Notes: a model not told the origin generated them from the letters alone. A stretch of 64,000 nucleotides of DNA from Tritrichomonas musculus (GCA_039105265.1 JAPFFF010000033.1:62001-126000), one strand, 5' to 3'; shown: positions 46,132-56,880, counted from the first letter of the stretch. Numbers and translations are program-made.

Positions 46132-46731
46132 ATGAGAAGAATAAAACGCAAAGAAGCCAATATTCTGTTTCTTATAGATGCAACAAAATGCAATATAGAT
46201 AATTTGAGTTCTATTTTTTGGGAAGTTGTAGATACTGCATATGATTTTTATGCGTCCGAAAGGTCTTATCATTTTTCTTACTCTTCAATTTGCTACACAG
46301 ATGAAGGACAGCCTTTAATAAGGGATTTCAATGATGATATAGAAGAATTTTCTAATTATCTTGATGAAAAAATTGATTTTATCAATAACTTGCCAGGCGA
46401 GCCAATAACTACCCCAATTGATTATTCCAATCTTCTCATGACTTGCTACACAAATTTACATAAAAGAAAAGGCCAAAAAATGATGGTTTGGATTGCCTCT
46501 AGGCCAGCACTCGGGGAAAGATTCTGTGGAGAAGTTGGCCATCATAAAGAAGAGGAAAAACTCGTGCATATACTTCAGGAATTTTTTAAAGATGTTGATT
46601 TCCTTTGTTTATATCTTAATAAAAGAGCACAAAAAATGTTTGATGAAATGCAGTCAATACATCAAGACAACAGTAACAATCAATTTAATATCAATGATTT
46701 TGGAAAAAGAAGAAAAAACAGATTTTCTTAA
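46132..46731 (+). CDS. vWA-like domain protein, 199 aa
   Basis: The N-terminus EANILFLIDATKCN fits the first strand and metal-site start of a von Willebrand A-type fold. A second strand FSYSSICYTDEGQPL and the strand MMVWIASRPALGERFCGEV complete the alpha/beta pattern; the canonical DxSxS is changed to DATKC. The basic tail FGKRRKNRFS ends the protein. A partial duplicate of its 3' half lies at about 47140-47340, next to a ubiquitin fragment. Possibly an adhesion or ubiquitin-pathway scaffold; domain assignment is tentative. The start is supported by the upstream TATTTATTAACAAATG. Confidence 0.55.
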   Translation: MRRIKRKEANILFLIDATKCNIDNLSSIFWEVVDTAYDFYASERSYHFSYSSICYTDEGQPLIRDFNDDIEEFSNYLDEKIDFINNLPGEPITTPIDYSNLLMTCYTNLHKRKGQKMMVWIASRPALGERFCGEVGHHKEEEKLVHILQEFFKDVDFLCLYLNKRAQKMFDEMQSIHQDNSNNQFNINDFGKRRKNRFS

Positions 46732-46959
46732 TGAGTAAAAGATTTTCTTAAGACGTTAAGCTTTTTTTAATAAAAATGAGATTTAAAATAAGGATAAATC
46801 GTATATGCCAGCAGACAGACCTCAGCCAATTATTGCCAGTAGAGGTCAATTTTGCAGTAGAGGTCAATTTTTTACCCTTTTATTAAAAAAAAAAGCTTAG
46901 AAAATTTTATACTTTTCCCAGTGTCTCTATAGGGCGTCGAGCGAAGCTGTAGCCGAGAA

Positions 46960-47094
46960 GATATAAAAGATGCAATTCAATTTATAGAAGGAATTCCTCC
47001 TGATCAACAACGATTAATTTTTGCTGGAAAGCAATTGTAAGATTTGGAAACACTTCAAGATTATTCTTGCTTGATTGTGTCATCATATATGTAG
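46960..47094 (+). pseudogene. Ubiquitin fragment
   Basis: Translates to [20 protein letters not shown] and on to FAGKQL, then a stop, then DLETLQDYS. The 17-residue stretch [17 protein letters not shown] is identical to ubiquitin residues 34-50. Both ends of ubiquitin are missing or unrecognisable. There is an in-frame TAA at 47038-47040. A relic of a ubiquitin or ubiquitin-fusion gene. Confidence 0.8.
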
Positions 47095-47129
47095 ATGTGC
47101 GTCAAGTTGTACATCGACAAATAATCATT

Positions 47130-47345
47130 TGATTGGATTGATTCAGGACCAGCACTTGGAGAAAGATTCTGTGGAGAAGTTGATCATTTTAGAGAAGAGG
47201 AAGAATTCATGCATATACTTCAGGTACTTTTTAATGAAAAAGTTTTATTCTTTTGCATATATCTCATTGAAGGAGCAAAAAAAAAAAAAAAAAAAAAAAA
47301 TGTTTGATGAAATTATATCAATACATTGTATTGAATCTTTAAGTG
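47130..47345 (+). pseudogene. Partial duplicate of the vWA-like gene
   Basis: GPALGERFCGEVDHFREEEE and MHILQ closely match 46132-46731 (RPALGERFCGEVGHHKEEEK and HILQ), as does the end MFDEIISIHC. A 20-bp A run at about 47280-47300 and frame changes interrupt it. It follows the ubiquitin fragment directly, suggesting that both came in one duplicated unit. Confidence 0.75.
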
Positions 47346-47534
47346 AAAAATAAGATTATGATTAAAATTTGGTTTGATGATAAAATAATTTCTTTATACT
47401 CAAAAGACGTTATGTTTTTAAAAATGAGGAGATGTGAATATTTTTTTTTCCAAATTTCATGTTAAGATTTTCAGAAAAATCACTCAGATAGTACACCAAA
47501 TAATAGATTTTATTATATTGTAACGCCTATTTCT

Positions 47535-49490
47535 TCAATATACCTTCTGATATAACCAATTCACATTATCTAAAATATCAGAAATATTTAATGTTGAAAG
47601 AACTGCATTCATTAAAGGCTTATCTATTTCGTTGATTTTTTTATCATCAGTTTTACATTTATCTAATTTTTTGAGTTCATTGTTAAATTGAAGTTTATAT
47701 TCTGAATGTGTTTTTGGTATTTCTTTATTTTCACCAAAAATATATTTGAAGATACAACATGCAATGCGATCTGCACAATCACCAAATGTAGGATAATCAA
47801 TAAACATTATTCTAGCTAATCCTTTAAGGAATTTTTGACAGACATTAATGTTTGCAATTAAAGGACCATGTTTATAATAAAATGATTCATCTGTATATTC
47901 AACAAATAAATACACTAGATCATTTGGTCTAAATTTAGGAAGTGATTCTTTGATTTTTAAAAGACAAATTTGTCTTTCATACTCATTTTTAACGTTTTTT
48001 GGATAGAGCAGTTCTTCAAATGATTTATCAAGATTACAAATATTTGGCAATAATTCATCAGCTAAAAGTCTGTAAAGAAAATGAGCATTTAATGTTGATC
48101 TTATTGAGTTTTTTTCATCAAGAGTTATTTCAACTTTTTTTTCACCTCTATCAAAATGAGAATGGCGCATGAGTAAATGTACTGAACTTTGCATATCTTT
48201 GAAATAATTGAGTTCAAAAATGCTACTAAAAAAATTAAGTATATCATCAGAATGAATAATATCATCAACAATACGATCAACTTCTATAAACCATTTGATA
48301 TTCTTAATAATATTAATTTTAGGTGACTTTAAAAAATCAATAAAATTATGCACTTCCTGATTAAAAAATTCAAAATCCTTTTCTTTTGGAGAGCTTCCAA
48401 TTGCAGTAAAGATTTGATGAATTGTTTTATTTTTAAATTCCACATTTTCTATATTTTCTATATCTAATTTAGCAAGTTGTTCAATAAGTCCTTTTAATTT
48501 ATTATTAATATCATTTTCTTTATTGATTTTTTGTTCGATTTGCTGATTTAATTTCTTAATATCATTGTTTTCCTTGGTTAATTGATCTATTTGAGCTTGA
48601 AATTGAACTTTTTGCAATTTTAATTCTTTTATTTGATCATTAAGTTGTTCATTTTTTTCATTTAATATGAAATTTTGACTCTGAGTTTTTCTCATATCAT
48701 CTTTCAACTGTTTTATGAACTCATAATCAATATGTAAATAATCAGAATAATTGATTGTTGATGAATTTTGAGATTTCTGTATCAGCAAGATTAAGTCATC
48801 GATTTTTTTTTCTGATAAATTTTGTAGTTTGATAAATGGAAAAAGAATAAATCTATCGTCGATTGATTCTGCTATAAAATCATACAAAATGTCACTTGAT
48901 ATTTTACTCATATCGCTTTTTTCAAATATTCGATTTATGGTTGAAACAGGCAATTTTCCAAAATTATGATTTGTGATGCATTTGTCAACATTGTTATGTA
49001 GATATTCTTCCATATTTTCTGGATAATGATTATTTGAAAGAATATTATTTTTTGATAATTGATCCAACATCAATTTAATGATTAAATCAACATTTTGGGA
49101 ATGATTCTTTAAGTATTTGTTGAGCAATTTTTGCAATGGCTTTATTTGAAATATTTCTGCGAGTTTGCAAAGATCGCAGAATTGATCGTTTGAAACTTCT
49201 ATTTTTTCTTCGTTAAGTATTTTAAAAAAAATTGAAATAGTTTCTACTTTGATATTACATTCTTGTTGAATTAGTTGAAGTTTGTTCGTTAAACTATCAA
49301 CAATTGATAAAATTTCATTTTTACAATATTCTTGTTGCATGAATCCTGAATATTTAATTAATTGGAAAAATGGAATTGTGATAATATTAGATGATATATG
49401 AATATCAACAAGATTTTTATCACAAACTTCATCATTGAGATTTAGTATAACAGGTTCATCATTTTCTGAGTGATTTATCATGGTTGACAA
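47535..49490 (-). CDS. BTB-like coiled-coil protein, 651 aa
   Basis: Residues about 25-130 resemble a divergent BTB/POZ fold (VDIHISSNIITIPFFQLIKY, then VETISIFFKILNEEKIEVSN and a LAEIFQIKPLQKLL helix as in BTB proteins). About 135-250 are helical like a BACK region. About 255-340 are a coiled coil (NEKNEQLNDQIKELKLQKVQ). The rest is helical with PKEKDFEFFNQEVHNF and no enzymatic motif. Similar BTB-like proteins with coiled coils are numerous in trichomonads, perhaps as ubiquitin-ligase adaptors. No signal peptide or membrane segment. Confidence 0.6.
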   Translation of the reverse strand: MSTMINHSENDEPVILNLNDEVCDKNLVDIHISSNIITIPFFQLIKYSGFMQQEYCKNEILSIVDSLTNKLQLIQQECNIKVETISIFFKILNEEKIEVSNDQFCDLCKLAEIFQIKPLQKLLNKYLKNHSQNVDLIIKLMLDQLSKNNILSNNHYPENMEEYLHNNVDKCITNHNFGKLPVSTINRIFEKSDMSKISSDILYDFIAESIDDRFILFPFIKLQNLSEKKIDDLILLIQKSQNSSTINYSDYLHIDYEFIKQLKDDMRKTQSQNFILNEKNEQLNDQIKELKLQKVQFQAQIDQLTKENNDIKKLNQQIEQKINKENDINNKLKGLIEQLAKLDIENIENVEFKNKTIHQIFTAIGSSPKEKDFEFFNQEVHNFIDFLKSPKINIIKNIKWFIEVDRIVDDIIHSDDILNFFSSIFELNYFKDMQSSVHLLMRHSHFDRGEKKVEITLDEKNSIRSTLNAHFLYRLLADELLPNICNLDKSFEELLYPKNVKNEYERQICLLKIKESLPKFRPNDLVYLFVEYTDESFYYKHGPLIANINVCQKFLKGLARIMFIDYPTFGDCADRIACCIFKYIFGENKEIPKTHSEYKLQFNNELKKLDKCKTDDKKINEIDKPLMNAVLSTLNISDILDNVNWLYQKVY

Positions 49491-49589
49491 GTATTTTAGT
49501 GATCTGATTTTTTTTTTTCCAATTTAGAATTTAGAATTGAATACTTTATTCTCTCAAATTGCAAATATCTTTAACAAAGAGTATAAAGA

Positions 49590-50708
49590 ATGGAAATCCA
49601 AAAATATCTGCAACAAATGGAAGAACTTCAAAGTCTTGTTCTTATATTATTAGATAATTCTGAATTTGATGAAAGTGATTATAAAAACTTAATTCAATTT
49701 ATAACAAAGCACGAAATTCAAACAAAAAAAGACAATCTTCAGCATTTTCTTCAAATTTTATCAAATATATACAGCAAACATCACCGTGATGTTGGCTTTT
49801 CCAGCAAAATTGAGAAAATCCTTCTTGAATTTCAAAGCAACATCAAACAGACCTTGTCAAATTCATCTTTATACAATATTTTTCAAAGCAACAAAGGTAT
49901 TCTTCTTTTTCTTCTCAATCAAAACATATTAACACTTGATGAGTCGATTTTTTATTCGATAATTGAAACACGTGAAGAAAACGGTGTAAAATTTTGTCAC
50001 TTTTTCATTCCAGAGATTAAAAAATTTGCCGAAGAAAGAGGCATTAAGATAGATGAAAGCGAGCTATTTGATTTGGAGCCTGATGATCTGGTTAATTATG
50101 AAGATAAAAGAAAAATGGGAGAGAATGAGTCGTACGTTTGCGCTTTAATTCGGCAAGACTTGGTTGAAGAGTTTGTTTCATTTGTCACACGATCAAATTT
50201 CAACTTAAAAAGTCAGATAAAAAAGTCTATATATGAAACGCATTCGTTTTTGAATTCTGTAAATCCGACTTTGATTGAGTATGCTGCCTTTTTTGGATCA
50301 ATTCAAATTTTCCAATATTTGATGATGAACAATGCTGAATATGATGAATCATTGTGGCTTTATGCAATTCATTCAAACAATGCAGAACTGATTCATGTCA
50401 TTGAAGGAATGAAAATTATTTCATCCTATGAAAAATGTTTTGTTGAATCAATTAAATGTCATCATAATGAAATAGCGAATTATATATTCAATAATTATAT
50501 GAATGAAAATCAGCCAATTTCATCATATTTTCAACTTTGTTTTGAATATCATAATTTCTCTTTTTTCACTGAAAAATTCAACGAAAGTCAGTTATTTTGT
50601 TTTTTCTGCAATTCGAATTATTTAGCAATTGTTAAGCTTTTATTACTAGATAGAAAAGATGAAATAGAATCAGCAACAACAATTTTACTTTTCATTATAT
50701 TTAAATGA
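49590..50708 (+). CDS. DUF3447-type ankyrin head of a broken BspA-like gene
   Basis: 372 residues closely related to the head of the protein at 13079-15331: TLIEYAAFFGSIQIFQYLMM and SLWLYAIHSNNAELIHVIEG match it nearly word for word. It ends in a stop at a T-rich stretch. About 90 bp further the BspA repeats start in another frame (50801-52486). Codons in the gap suggest two frame changes at T runs, where either real mutation or sequencing slippage is likely. Head and repeats together would equal the gene at 11615-15331 in layout. Confidence 0.75.
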   Translation: MEIQKYLQQMEELQSLVLILLDNSEFDESDYKNLIQFITKHEIQTKKDNLQHFLQILSNIYSKHHRDVGFSSKIEKILLEFQSNIKQTLSNSSLYNIFQSNKGILLFLLNQNILTLDESIFYSIIETREENGVKFCHFFIPEIKKFAEERGIKIDESELFDLEPDDLVNYEDKRKMGENESYVCALIRQDLVEEFVSFVTRSNFNLKSQIKKSIYETHSFLNSVNPTLIEYAAFFGSIQIFQYLMMNNAEYDESLWLYAIHSNNAELIHVIEGMKIISSYEKCFVESIKCHHNEIANYIFNNYMNENQPISSYFQLCFEYHNFSFFTEKFNESQLFCFFCNSNYLAIVKLLLLDRKDEIESATTILLFIIFK

Positions 50709-50800
50709 CATTTCCAATGAACTTTTTTTTAAAATAAAATTCCGAAAAATTAATTTTTTTTAATAAGAAAGCAATTCAACAAGCTATAGAAAGAAACAAC

Positions 50801-52486
50801 TTGGAAACTATTTATTATTTATTAACGAAAAAGACAAAGATAATAGAAAACTTTGCGATTAATAAGAAAGAATTGAGAAAAATTGCTCTTCCTCCATCAA
50901 TCATATCAATCCAAGACCGGGCCTTTCAAGATTGTTCTTTTTTGATAGAAATTGTTTTACCTTCATCATTATTGACAATTGGTAATTATTCTTTCAGAAA
51001 TTGCACTTCATTAAAAGCAATAACAATTCCTTTTTCAGTCGAATCAATTGGAAGTGGTGCCTTTCAATATTGCAAAAAATTGAAAGAAGTTAAATTTGAG
51101 CCTCCATCAAAAATAACAAGAATTGATTTCAACACTTTTTATGGATGTTTGTCATTAGAACAAGTAACTCTTCCTTCTGGTCTTTTGTCAATCGGAAATG
51201 ATGCGTTTTTTGACTGTTCGGCATTGAGTAAAATAAATCTCCCTCATGAAATAACATCAATTGAAAATGGTGCTTTTTGTAAATGCAAAAAATTAGCACA
51301 AATTAAGATTCATTCATTAGTGACATCGATTGGAAAGAAAGCTTTTTCAGAATGCAATTTATTGGAAAAAGTGACAATTCCTTCATCTGTAAAATCAATT
51401 GAAAGTGGAGCCTTTGACAATTGCATTTCATTGAATGAATTCTTATTTTTTGATTCTTCTTCTGTTTCATTTATTGCAGATAACGCATTCAATTGCTGCC
51501 AGTCACTCATTGAGATAGAAATTCCGCAATCTGTGACAATGATTGGAAACAATGCTTTTTATGATTGCCAAAAATTGAAAAAAGTGACAATTCCATCATC
51601 GGTTACTTCTATTGGACAATTTGCTTTTCATAATTGTCAGTCACTGACAGATTTAACAATTTCTTCTTCGTTAATATCTATTGGTGCTTCTGCATTTAAG
51701 AATTGTTGCTTGTTGACACAAATAACACTTCCTCCTTCATTGATCAAAATTGAAGCGGGTGCTTTTGAAGATTGTAAATCTTTAAATAAAGTCCTGATTC
51801 CTCCTTCTGTTACAACGATCAATGATTACGTTTTCAAGAATTGCATCAAGCTTTCCAAAATAACCATTCCTTCTTCCGTTGATACAATTGGGGAAGGATC
51901 ATTTGAACAATGTAAATCTCTTTCAAAGATCCAAATTCATCAATTCATTAAAGTGATAAGAAGCAATGCTTTTGGTGGTTGCAGTTCATTAAAGCAATTT
52001 GAATTCCCTTCTTCAGTTAAGTCAATTGAAAGCAGAACTTTTATTAATTGCACAAGCTTGACAAAATTTACAATTCCTTCTTCTGTTAAATCCATCGGTG
52101 ATAATGCATTCGACGGATGCTCATCATTGGTACAAATATCGATACCTTCTTCTGTGAATTTCATTGGAGAAGGGGCCTTTTCTAATTGTTCTTCCTTGAA
52201 TATAATTACGTTGGAATGCCCATTAACCGCAATCAATGATTACACATTTTATAAATGTTCGAATTTATCAAAAGTGACACTTCCTTCATCTCTCATTTCA
52301 ATTGGAGTAAGAGAATTTGATGGATGCATCTCTCTTTCTCAAATAAATTTGCCTGCTTCGTTAAAATCTATTGGTTCTGAAGCATTCAATGATTGTTTTT
52401 CAATTAGGCAAATATCGGTTCCTTCCGCTGTGAAGGAGGACTGTAGTTCCATTTTCCATCCAAATACAGTAATCAAAAGAATTTGA
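50801..52486 (+). CDS. BspA-like LRR part, 561 aa, of the broken gene
   Basis: About 23 BspA-type repeats, such as SSVTSIGQFAFHNCQSLTDL, run from about residue 25 to the end; the first 25 residues (after MET) still belong to the ankyrin-like head. The frame is in fact open from 50738, before the nominal ATG. No transmembrane segment at the C-terminus (ends SSIFHPNTVIKRI). Likely surface or host-interaction family by homology. Confidence 0.75.
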   Translation: METIYYLLTKKTKIIENFAINKKELRKIALPPSIISIQDRAFQDCSFLIEIVLPSSLLTIGNYSFRNCTSLKAITIPFSVESIGSGAFQYCKKLKEVKFEPPSKITRIDFNTFYGCLSLEQVTLPSGLLSIGNDAFFDCSALSKINLPHEITSIENGAFCKCKKLAQIKIHSLVTSIGKKAFSECNLLEKVTIPSSVKSIESGAFDNCISLNEFLFFDSSSVSFIADNAFNCCQSLIEIEIPQSVTMIGNNAFYDCQKLKKVTIPSSVTSIGQFAFHNCQSLTDLTISSSLISIGASAFKNCCLLTQITLPPSLIKIEAGAFEDCKSLNKVLIPPSVTTINDYVFKNCIKLSKITIPSSVDTIGEGSFEQCKSLSKIQIHQFIKVIRSNAFGGCSSLKQFEFPSSVKSIESRTFINCTSLTKFTIPSSVKSIGDNAFDGCSSLVQISIPSSVNFIGEGAFSNCSSLNIITLECPLTAINDYTFYKCSNLSKVTLPSSLISIGVREFDGCISLSQINLPASLKSIGSEAFNDCFSIRQISVPSAVKEDCSSIFHPNTVIKRI

Positions 52487-52986
52487 TTATTTTCCACTTT
52501 TTCAAATGCAATCAAAAGAAATTGATTCAAACCAAATAAAATAAAAATCTTGTTTTGGTGATAAAGCATTTTATTAGAGACTTATCAAAATTATTTTTAA
52601 TTGTTTTTATTATTTTTTTTTTTATCTAAATTAGTTTTTTTCTGATAGTTTTCTGATTCAAATAATTCTCTCTCATTTTTTTGAATTAATTGAATGGTAT
52701 TATATATAATTAGCATAGAAATAATAAAAAAAATTTAAATTTGAATTATCATGTAGTATTGTAAATGAAGAAATCAAACTTCTTTATTCTTTTACTCGAA
52801 TCAAAAAAATTAAAGAAACTTTTTTATAATAAAAATGGTATCAAAAAAGCAATATTACTTTAAAAAAGCAGTATCAATGATGTTCATTTTCTGTTCCCTG
52901 TTTATAAATATTTAGTTTTCAATATTTTAATTGCACAAAAAAAAGAATAGTTTCTAACTTGATAATAAACAAATTTTACATAAAAA
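52487..52986. other. AT-rich spacer between convergent genes
   Basis: About 500 bp between the ends of the BspA-like and kinesin genes. AT-rich with A/T runs; nothing else seen. Confidence 0.5.
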
Positions 52987-54990
52987 TTACTCTTTGTTTT
53001 TAAAGAGATGCTTTACATATTTGTAATTACAATCCATATCATCTGTAAAACCAAACTCATTCAAAAGCCTATGAGCTTCCTTTTTCTTTTTTCTTTCTGC
53101 TTCGACTTTCTTTTCTTTTAAATCATCATTTTCGACGTCTGTTTTAGGGCCACCAAAAATTGCATCTTTGATACCATTAATGTAAATTCCATTGTTTTCA
53201 ATTTCTTCTTCCTCTTCAAATTTTTGATGACAGCCTGCAAACTCAGCTTTTTCAATATACATTCTCTGATTAACATCGTCATATTTGCAGTGTTTTTCAA
53301 TGTTGTGAATATGTTCTTCAGGAATGAAACAAGAAGCAATTAATTTCAACAGCTGAAGTTCTTTATTTAAAGTTTTGATTTGTTCCAATTGTTCATTTTT
53401 TTCACTTTCAAATTGTTGTTGCAGATCATCAATGGAAACGTTCAATTGTTTGTTTAATAGTTTTATTTTCTTTATTTTATGAGCTTTTTCAACAATTTCT
53501 TCTTTAATTGATCCATATTTCTTCTCAGCAAGAATTATTTCTTCTTCTTGTTTCTTCTTTTGAAGTGACAAATTTTTTTGTTCTTCTTGTTGTTGTTTAA
53601 TTTTGCTTTGATGAGCTCGAATTTCTTCCTGTTGCTGTTTTGCTTTGTCTACTAGATTAACTCCACCTACGAGAACTGATTGTTCCATTTGTGCAATTTT
53701 TTCTTTAAGTTGATTTGACTCCTCTTTAGTTCTTTTGCTTTTTTCATATTCAGCATCTAATTTTTCTTTCATTTTTCGACGTTCTTCTTCATTCATATTT
53801 TTCTCAGCCATCAATTTTGATAACTTCTTTCTATGTTCTTCTTCAATTGTTTTCATGTATTGTGTATCACCAACTGAAACACCATCGCTATTCTTTTCAG
53901 CATTTTGTTCTTCAAGCTTTCTTTTTAGTTCATCAATTTGAGACTTTAATTGGCCAAGCAAAGCATCTTTTGGATCTTCATTAATTTTGGGAACGTTTTT
54001 AATATCACGAGCTCTTGTTGCATAAAGAAGTGTTGATAATGTCTCTTCATAATTAAAACTTGCTGGTCCTAAAGTTGCAACCATGACCGTTTTTGCATTT
54101 CCTCCAAGCGAGTCTTGCAAAAGTTGAGTTAATTTTGAGTCTCGATAAGCAATATGCTTTGAACCAGTAACAAGAGCAGATATAACATTACCTAAAGCAA
54201 ACAAAGATTGATTTATTTTTGTTCCTTCAATTGCACGTTTGCCTGTTGCTTCTGTTTTTCCTAACCGTTCACTTCCTGCTAAATCAACCAAGTTTAATTT
54301 TCCAACTTTTGTTCTTCCATCTTCATTTTGTTGTTCAATTATTATAGTGAAAACAGAATGACTTCTCGAACTTTGATTATTCATTGCTGTTGCTCCTGTT
54401 GCTCTATTTTTTGATCCTTTTCGAAGAACGTCCAATATTTCTTTTGGATTTTTGACAATGTGAGATGAAAGACCTAGAACTGTTACATCGCCATTGAGTT
54501 GGCGAACATGCAATTTTTTTAATGGATCGCCAAGAAGATCACAAACATCTTCCATGTAAATTTGTAAGTAGGATGCGCGAACCAAAAATTGAATATTTTT
54601 AACAGTTGATATATGAGCAAATATATGATCAAATGCATGAAAAATTATTCCTTTTTCTTCTTCAATGTCGATCTTGCCTTCCATTGTATATGTTTTGCCT
54701 GTTCCTGTTTGACCATACGCAAAAATGGTGCCATTGTATCCTTCCAAAACAGAATCAATAATTGGACGTGCACAATCATCATATATGAATTGTTGAGTAG
54801 CATTGTTTGCATAAACTGAATTGAAAGAAAATACTTTTGGTTCTTGGTCATCTGGCGTTTTGGAAAGATTAACTGTGTTCGTTGATTCGTTCATTTTAAT
54901 TATTTCAAAGAATTTTTTCTCCTTTTCTGTTTTGCTTAATGGTCGGCATCTTACAACTACTTTGATGTTCTCGCTCTTGGGATGAGTCAT
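52987..54990 (-). CDS. Kinesin motor protein, kinesin-2-like, 667 aa
   Basis: Microtubule motor. Counting from MTHPKSENIKVVVRCRPL, the motor domain covers about residues 5-335: P-loop GQTGTGKT in FAYGQTGTGKTYTME, switch I NNQSSRSHSVF, switch II DLAGSERL and neck-proximal YRDSKLTQLLQDSLGG, all complete. A coiled coil follows (about 350-570), then a short acidic and basic tail. The IKVVVRCRPL opening and overall plan resemble kinesin-2 (KIF3) subunits, which move cargo along flagella; trichomonads have flagella. An upstream Met (55098) would add 36 atypical residues, so I chose 54990. TCCATTTTTATTT just upstream may be the initiator. Confidence 0.92.
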   Translation of the reverse strand: MTHPKSENIKVVVRCRPLSKTEKEKKFFEIIKMNESTNTVNLSKTPDDQEPKVFSFNSVYANNATQQFIYDDCARPIIDSVLEGYNGTIFAYGQTGTGKTYTMEGKIDIEEEKGIIFHAFDHIFAHISTVKNIQFLVRASYLQIYMEDVCDLLGDPLKKLHVRQLNGDVTVLGLSSHIVKNPKEILDVLRKGSKNRATGATAMNNQSSRSHSVFTIIIEQQNEDGRTKVGKLNLVDLAGSERLGKTEATGKRAIEGTKINQSLFALGNVISALVTGSKHIAYRDSKLTQLLQDSLGGNAKTVMVATLGPASFNYEETLSTLLYATRARDIKNVPKINEDPKDALLGQLKSQIDELKRKLEEQNAEKNSDGVSVGDTQYMKTIEEEHRKKLSKLMAEKNMNEEERRKMKEKLDAEYEKSKRTKEESNQLKEKIAQMEQSVLVGGVNLVDKAKQQQEEIRAHQSKIKQQQEEQKNLSLQKKKQEEEIILAEKKYGSIKEEIVEKAHKIKKIKLLNKQLNVSIDDLQQQFESEKNEQLEQIKTLNKELQLLKLIASCFIPEEHIHNIEKHCKYDDVNQRMYIEKAEFAGCHQKFEEEEEIENNGIYINGIKDAIFGGPKTDVENDDLKEKKVEAERKKKKEAHRLLNEFGFTDDMDCNYKYVKHLFKNKE

Positions 54991-55402
54991 TATAAAAATA
55001 AAAATGGAATAAAACGTATTTGATAACAATTTTGAAAGCAATTCAAATTTTGAAAACTTGTCGGCTTTTTTTTTTCCACAATTTAAATAAGGGCACATTT
55101 ACTATAATTACTTGTGTATCCAAATATTATTTACAATATTCATATTATTCATCATTAACTATTTGATATAAAGCAAATTAATAAATAAATAATTAATTAA
55201 TTAATTATGAGATTTCGAATGTTAAAAATAATACGAATATTGTTGTATATGATATATCAAAAACAATTATTTAATAACCCTATAGATATATTTAAACCTC
55301 ATAGATGATTTATATATGTTGATATAAGCATGATATAAAATTTTAAAAATTTGAATAGTTTACACATTATATTTTCTGAGTTGAAAAAAATTGTTTACTA
55401 AT
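54991..55402. other. AT-rich spacer
   Basis: About 410 bp, presumably the kinesin promoter next to 54990 and the 3' region of the Pmp-like relic. No other signal. Confidence 0.4.
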
Positions 55403-56710
55403 TTAAGCATTGTGTGCTTCATTGCTTAATAAATTTTCATTATTGCCATTTACTTTCTTGTAAAAAGCAATTAAAAGAGCAGTTATAACTGCCACAATTG
55501 AAAGATCCACAAAGATTGTCATTGACAATTGCTTCTTCTCCTTCTTGGATTCTAAAGCTTGATTGCCCAAGTCAACTTTGAGGAACTTCCTATTTAATGC
55601 ATCATTTTGGTCAGCTGAGAAACGGCATGAATTAATTGCGAGATTTGGCGTTTCCTGACCAATAACCACGCCATCAATGTGATGAGCACCGCTAGCCAAA
55701 TTGCCTGTAAATGTGCATGAATTAACGTCTACCTTTATTGATCTTTTGCTGAGTGCGTAGAATAAAGAGGAATCTGAATTCTCTTCGATTTCAAAAGTGC
55801 AATCAGAAATAACGATTGAACTTTGAGTGCGGTTTGTTGTCTTCTGAAGCATTCTTAGCGTGCTGGGCTTTATATCAAAGTTGTCACTGATTTTAATGGC
55901 GCCTCCAGCACCTTTATTAGCTTCAAATGTACAGCCAATTATTTGGCCCGTTTTGATTGTTAAATAAAGAGCACTGCCGCCTGCGAACCCTTGGTGTCCT
56001 GAAGATGCTGTCAATTGATTTTTCTTAAATGTGCATGAATTGATATTTACTGGATTATATTCTGAATAGATAAAAACAGCAGCACCATAATTAGCTTTAC
56101 ATTCAGTGAAAACTAAATTAGTAAGAGAAACTTCGATGCTGTTTTCTTCTTCTGGCTTAATGTTGTTGTATATGAAAATGGCGCCTCCGCCGCCATTTAT
56201 TGATTCGCACTTTGTGAATGAAGAATTAGATCCTTTAAATGCATAATTGATCAATTTAATGGCACCACCGCTTCCTGGATTTGAAACACTAGTGAATTCA
56301 GCTGGAAGTGGTTCAGTGAATTCTTTATAATCGGTTCCATTTTCTTCGCATTTTTCTGGAATAGAGCATATAGTTCCCTTAAGAGTATAGCCTTCAATGC
56401 ACGATGTGCATGATTGATTGCCTGCAGCAGTGCAGCTTGCACACGGCGATTCACACTGCTGGCATTTGCTTTCTGCATCGACATAATAGCCATCGGTGCA
56501 TTTTGTACAAATTGGCATTTCACTGCATGTGAATTTGTCGTCATCATTACAATTTTCTATGCAAAGTTCGCAATTTTCCAGGTTCGAAATTCATGGAAGT
56601 GAAATAATAGCCATCTGCACATGAAGAGCACACTTCATATGAAACACAAGTTTTACAAAAAAAATAGTGAAATAATAGCCATTGTATCTTTTCCTTTGGT
56701 TTTAAAATGC
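55403..56710 (-). pseudogene. Pmp-like surface protein, 5'-degraded
   Basis: The last 371 codons are open: Cys-rich modules (CTKCTDGYYVDAESKCQQCE), then a parallel-beta-helix region with GGAI and CTFxxN motifs (GGGGAIFIYNN, INSCTFKKNQL, CTFEANKGAGGAIKI), one membrane helix (LSIVAVITALLIAFY) and a short tail ending NEAHNA. GGA(I/L/V)/FxxN repeats define the Chlamydia Pmp-like family that is expanded in trichomonads as putative surface proteins. Upstream of 56518 the Cys-rich coding continues (VCSSCADGYYF) but shifts frame near 56580 and fades by about 56710; no start or signal peptide is found. Hence a truncated or broken gene. Confidence 0.72.
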
Positions 56711-56850
56711 TATCAAGAAAACATGGATTTATTGCTTCGAACTTTTAGTAAAAAATGGCCGATGTTACTTTTGGGAACTTTCATTCAATTTATTCAATTT
56801 TTCAATGATTAACGAATTTGGAGTAAACTATAACTTTTTGAAGGCTATAT

Positions 56851-56880
56851 GAATAGTCTCGTTCGATTCACGGCTTACCT
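56851..56880 (+). pseudogene. 3' fragment of tRNA-His
   Basis: CGTTCGATTCACGGCTTACC repeats the T-loop, T-stem and acceptor 3' strand of the tRNA-His at 61019-61090, and is likewise followed by a T run (AACTTTTTT). The 5' half of the tRNA is not recognisable. Confidence 0.7.
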
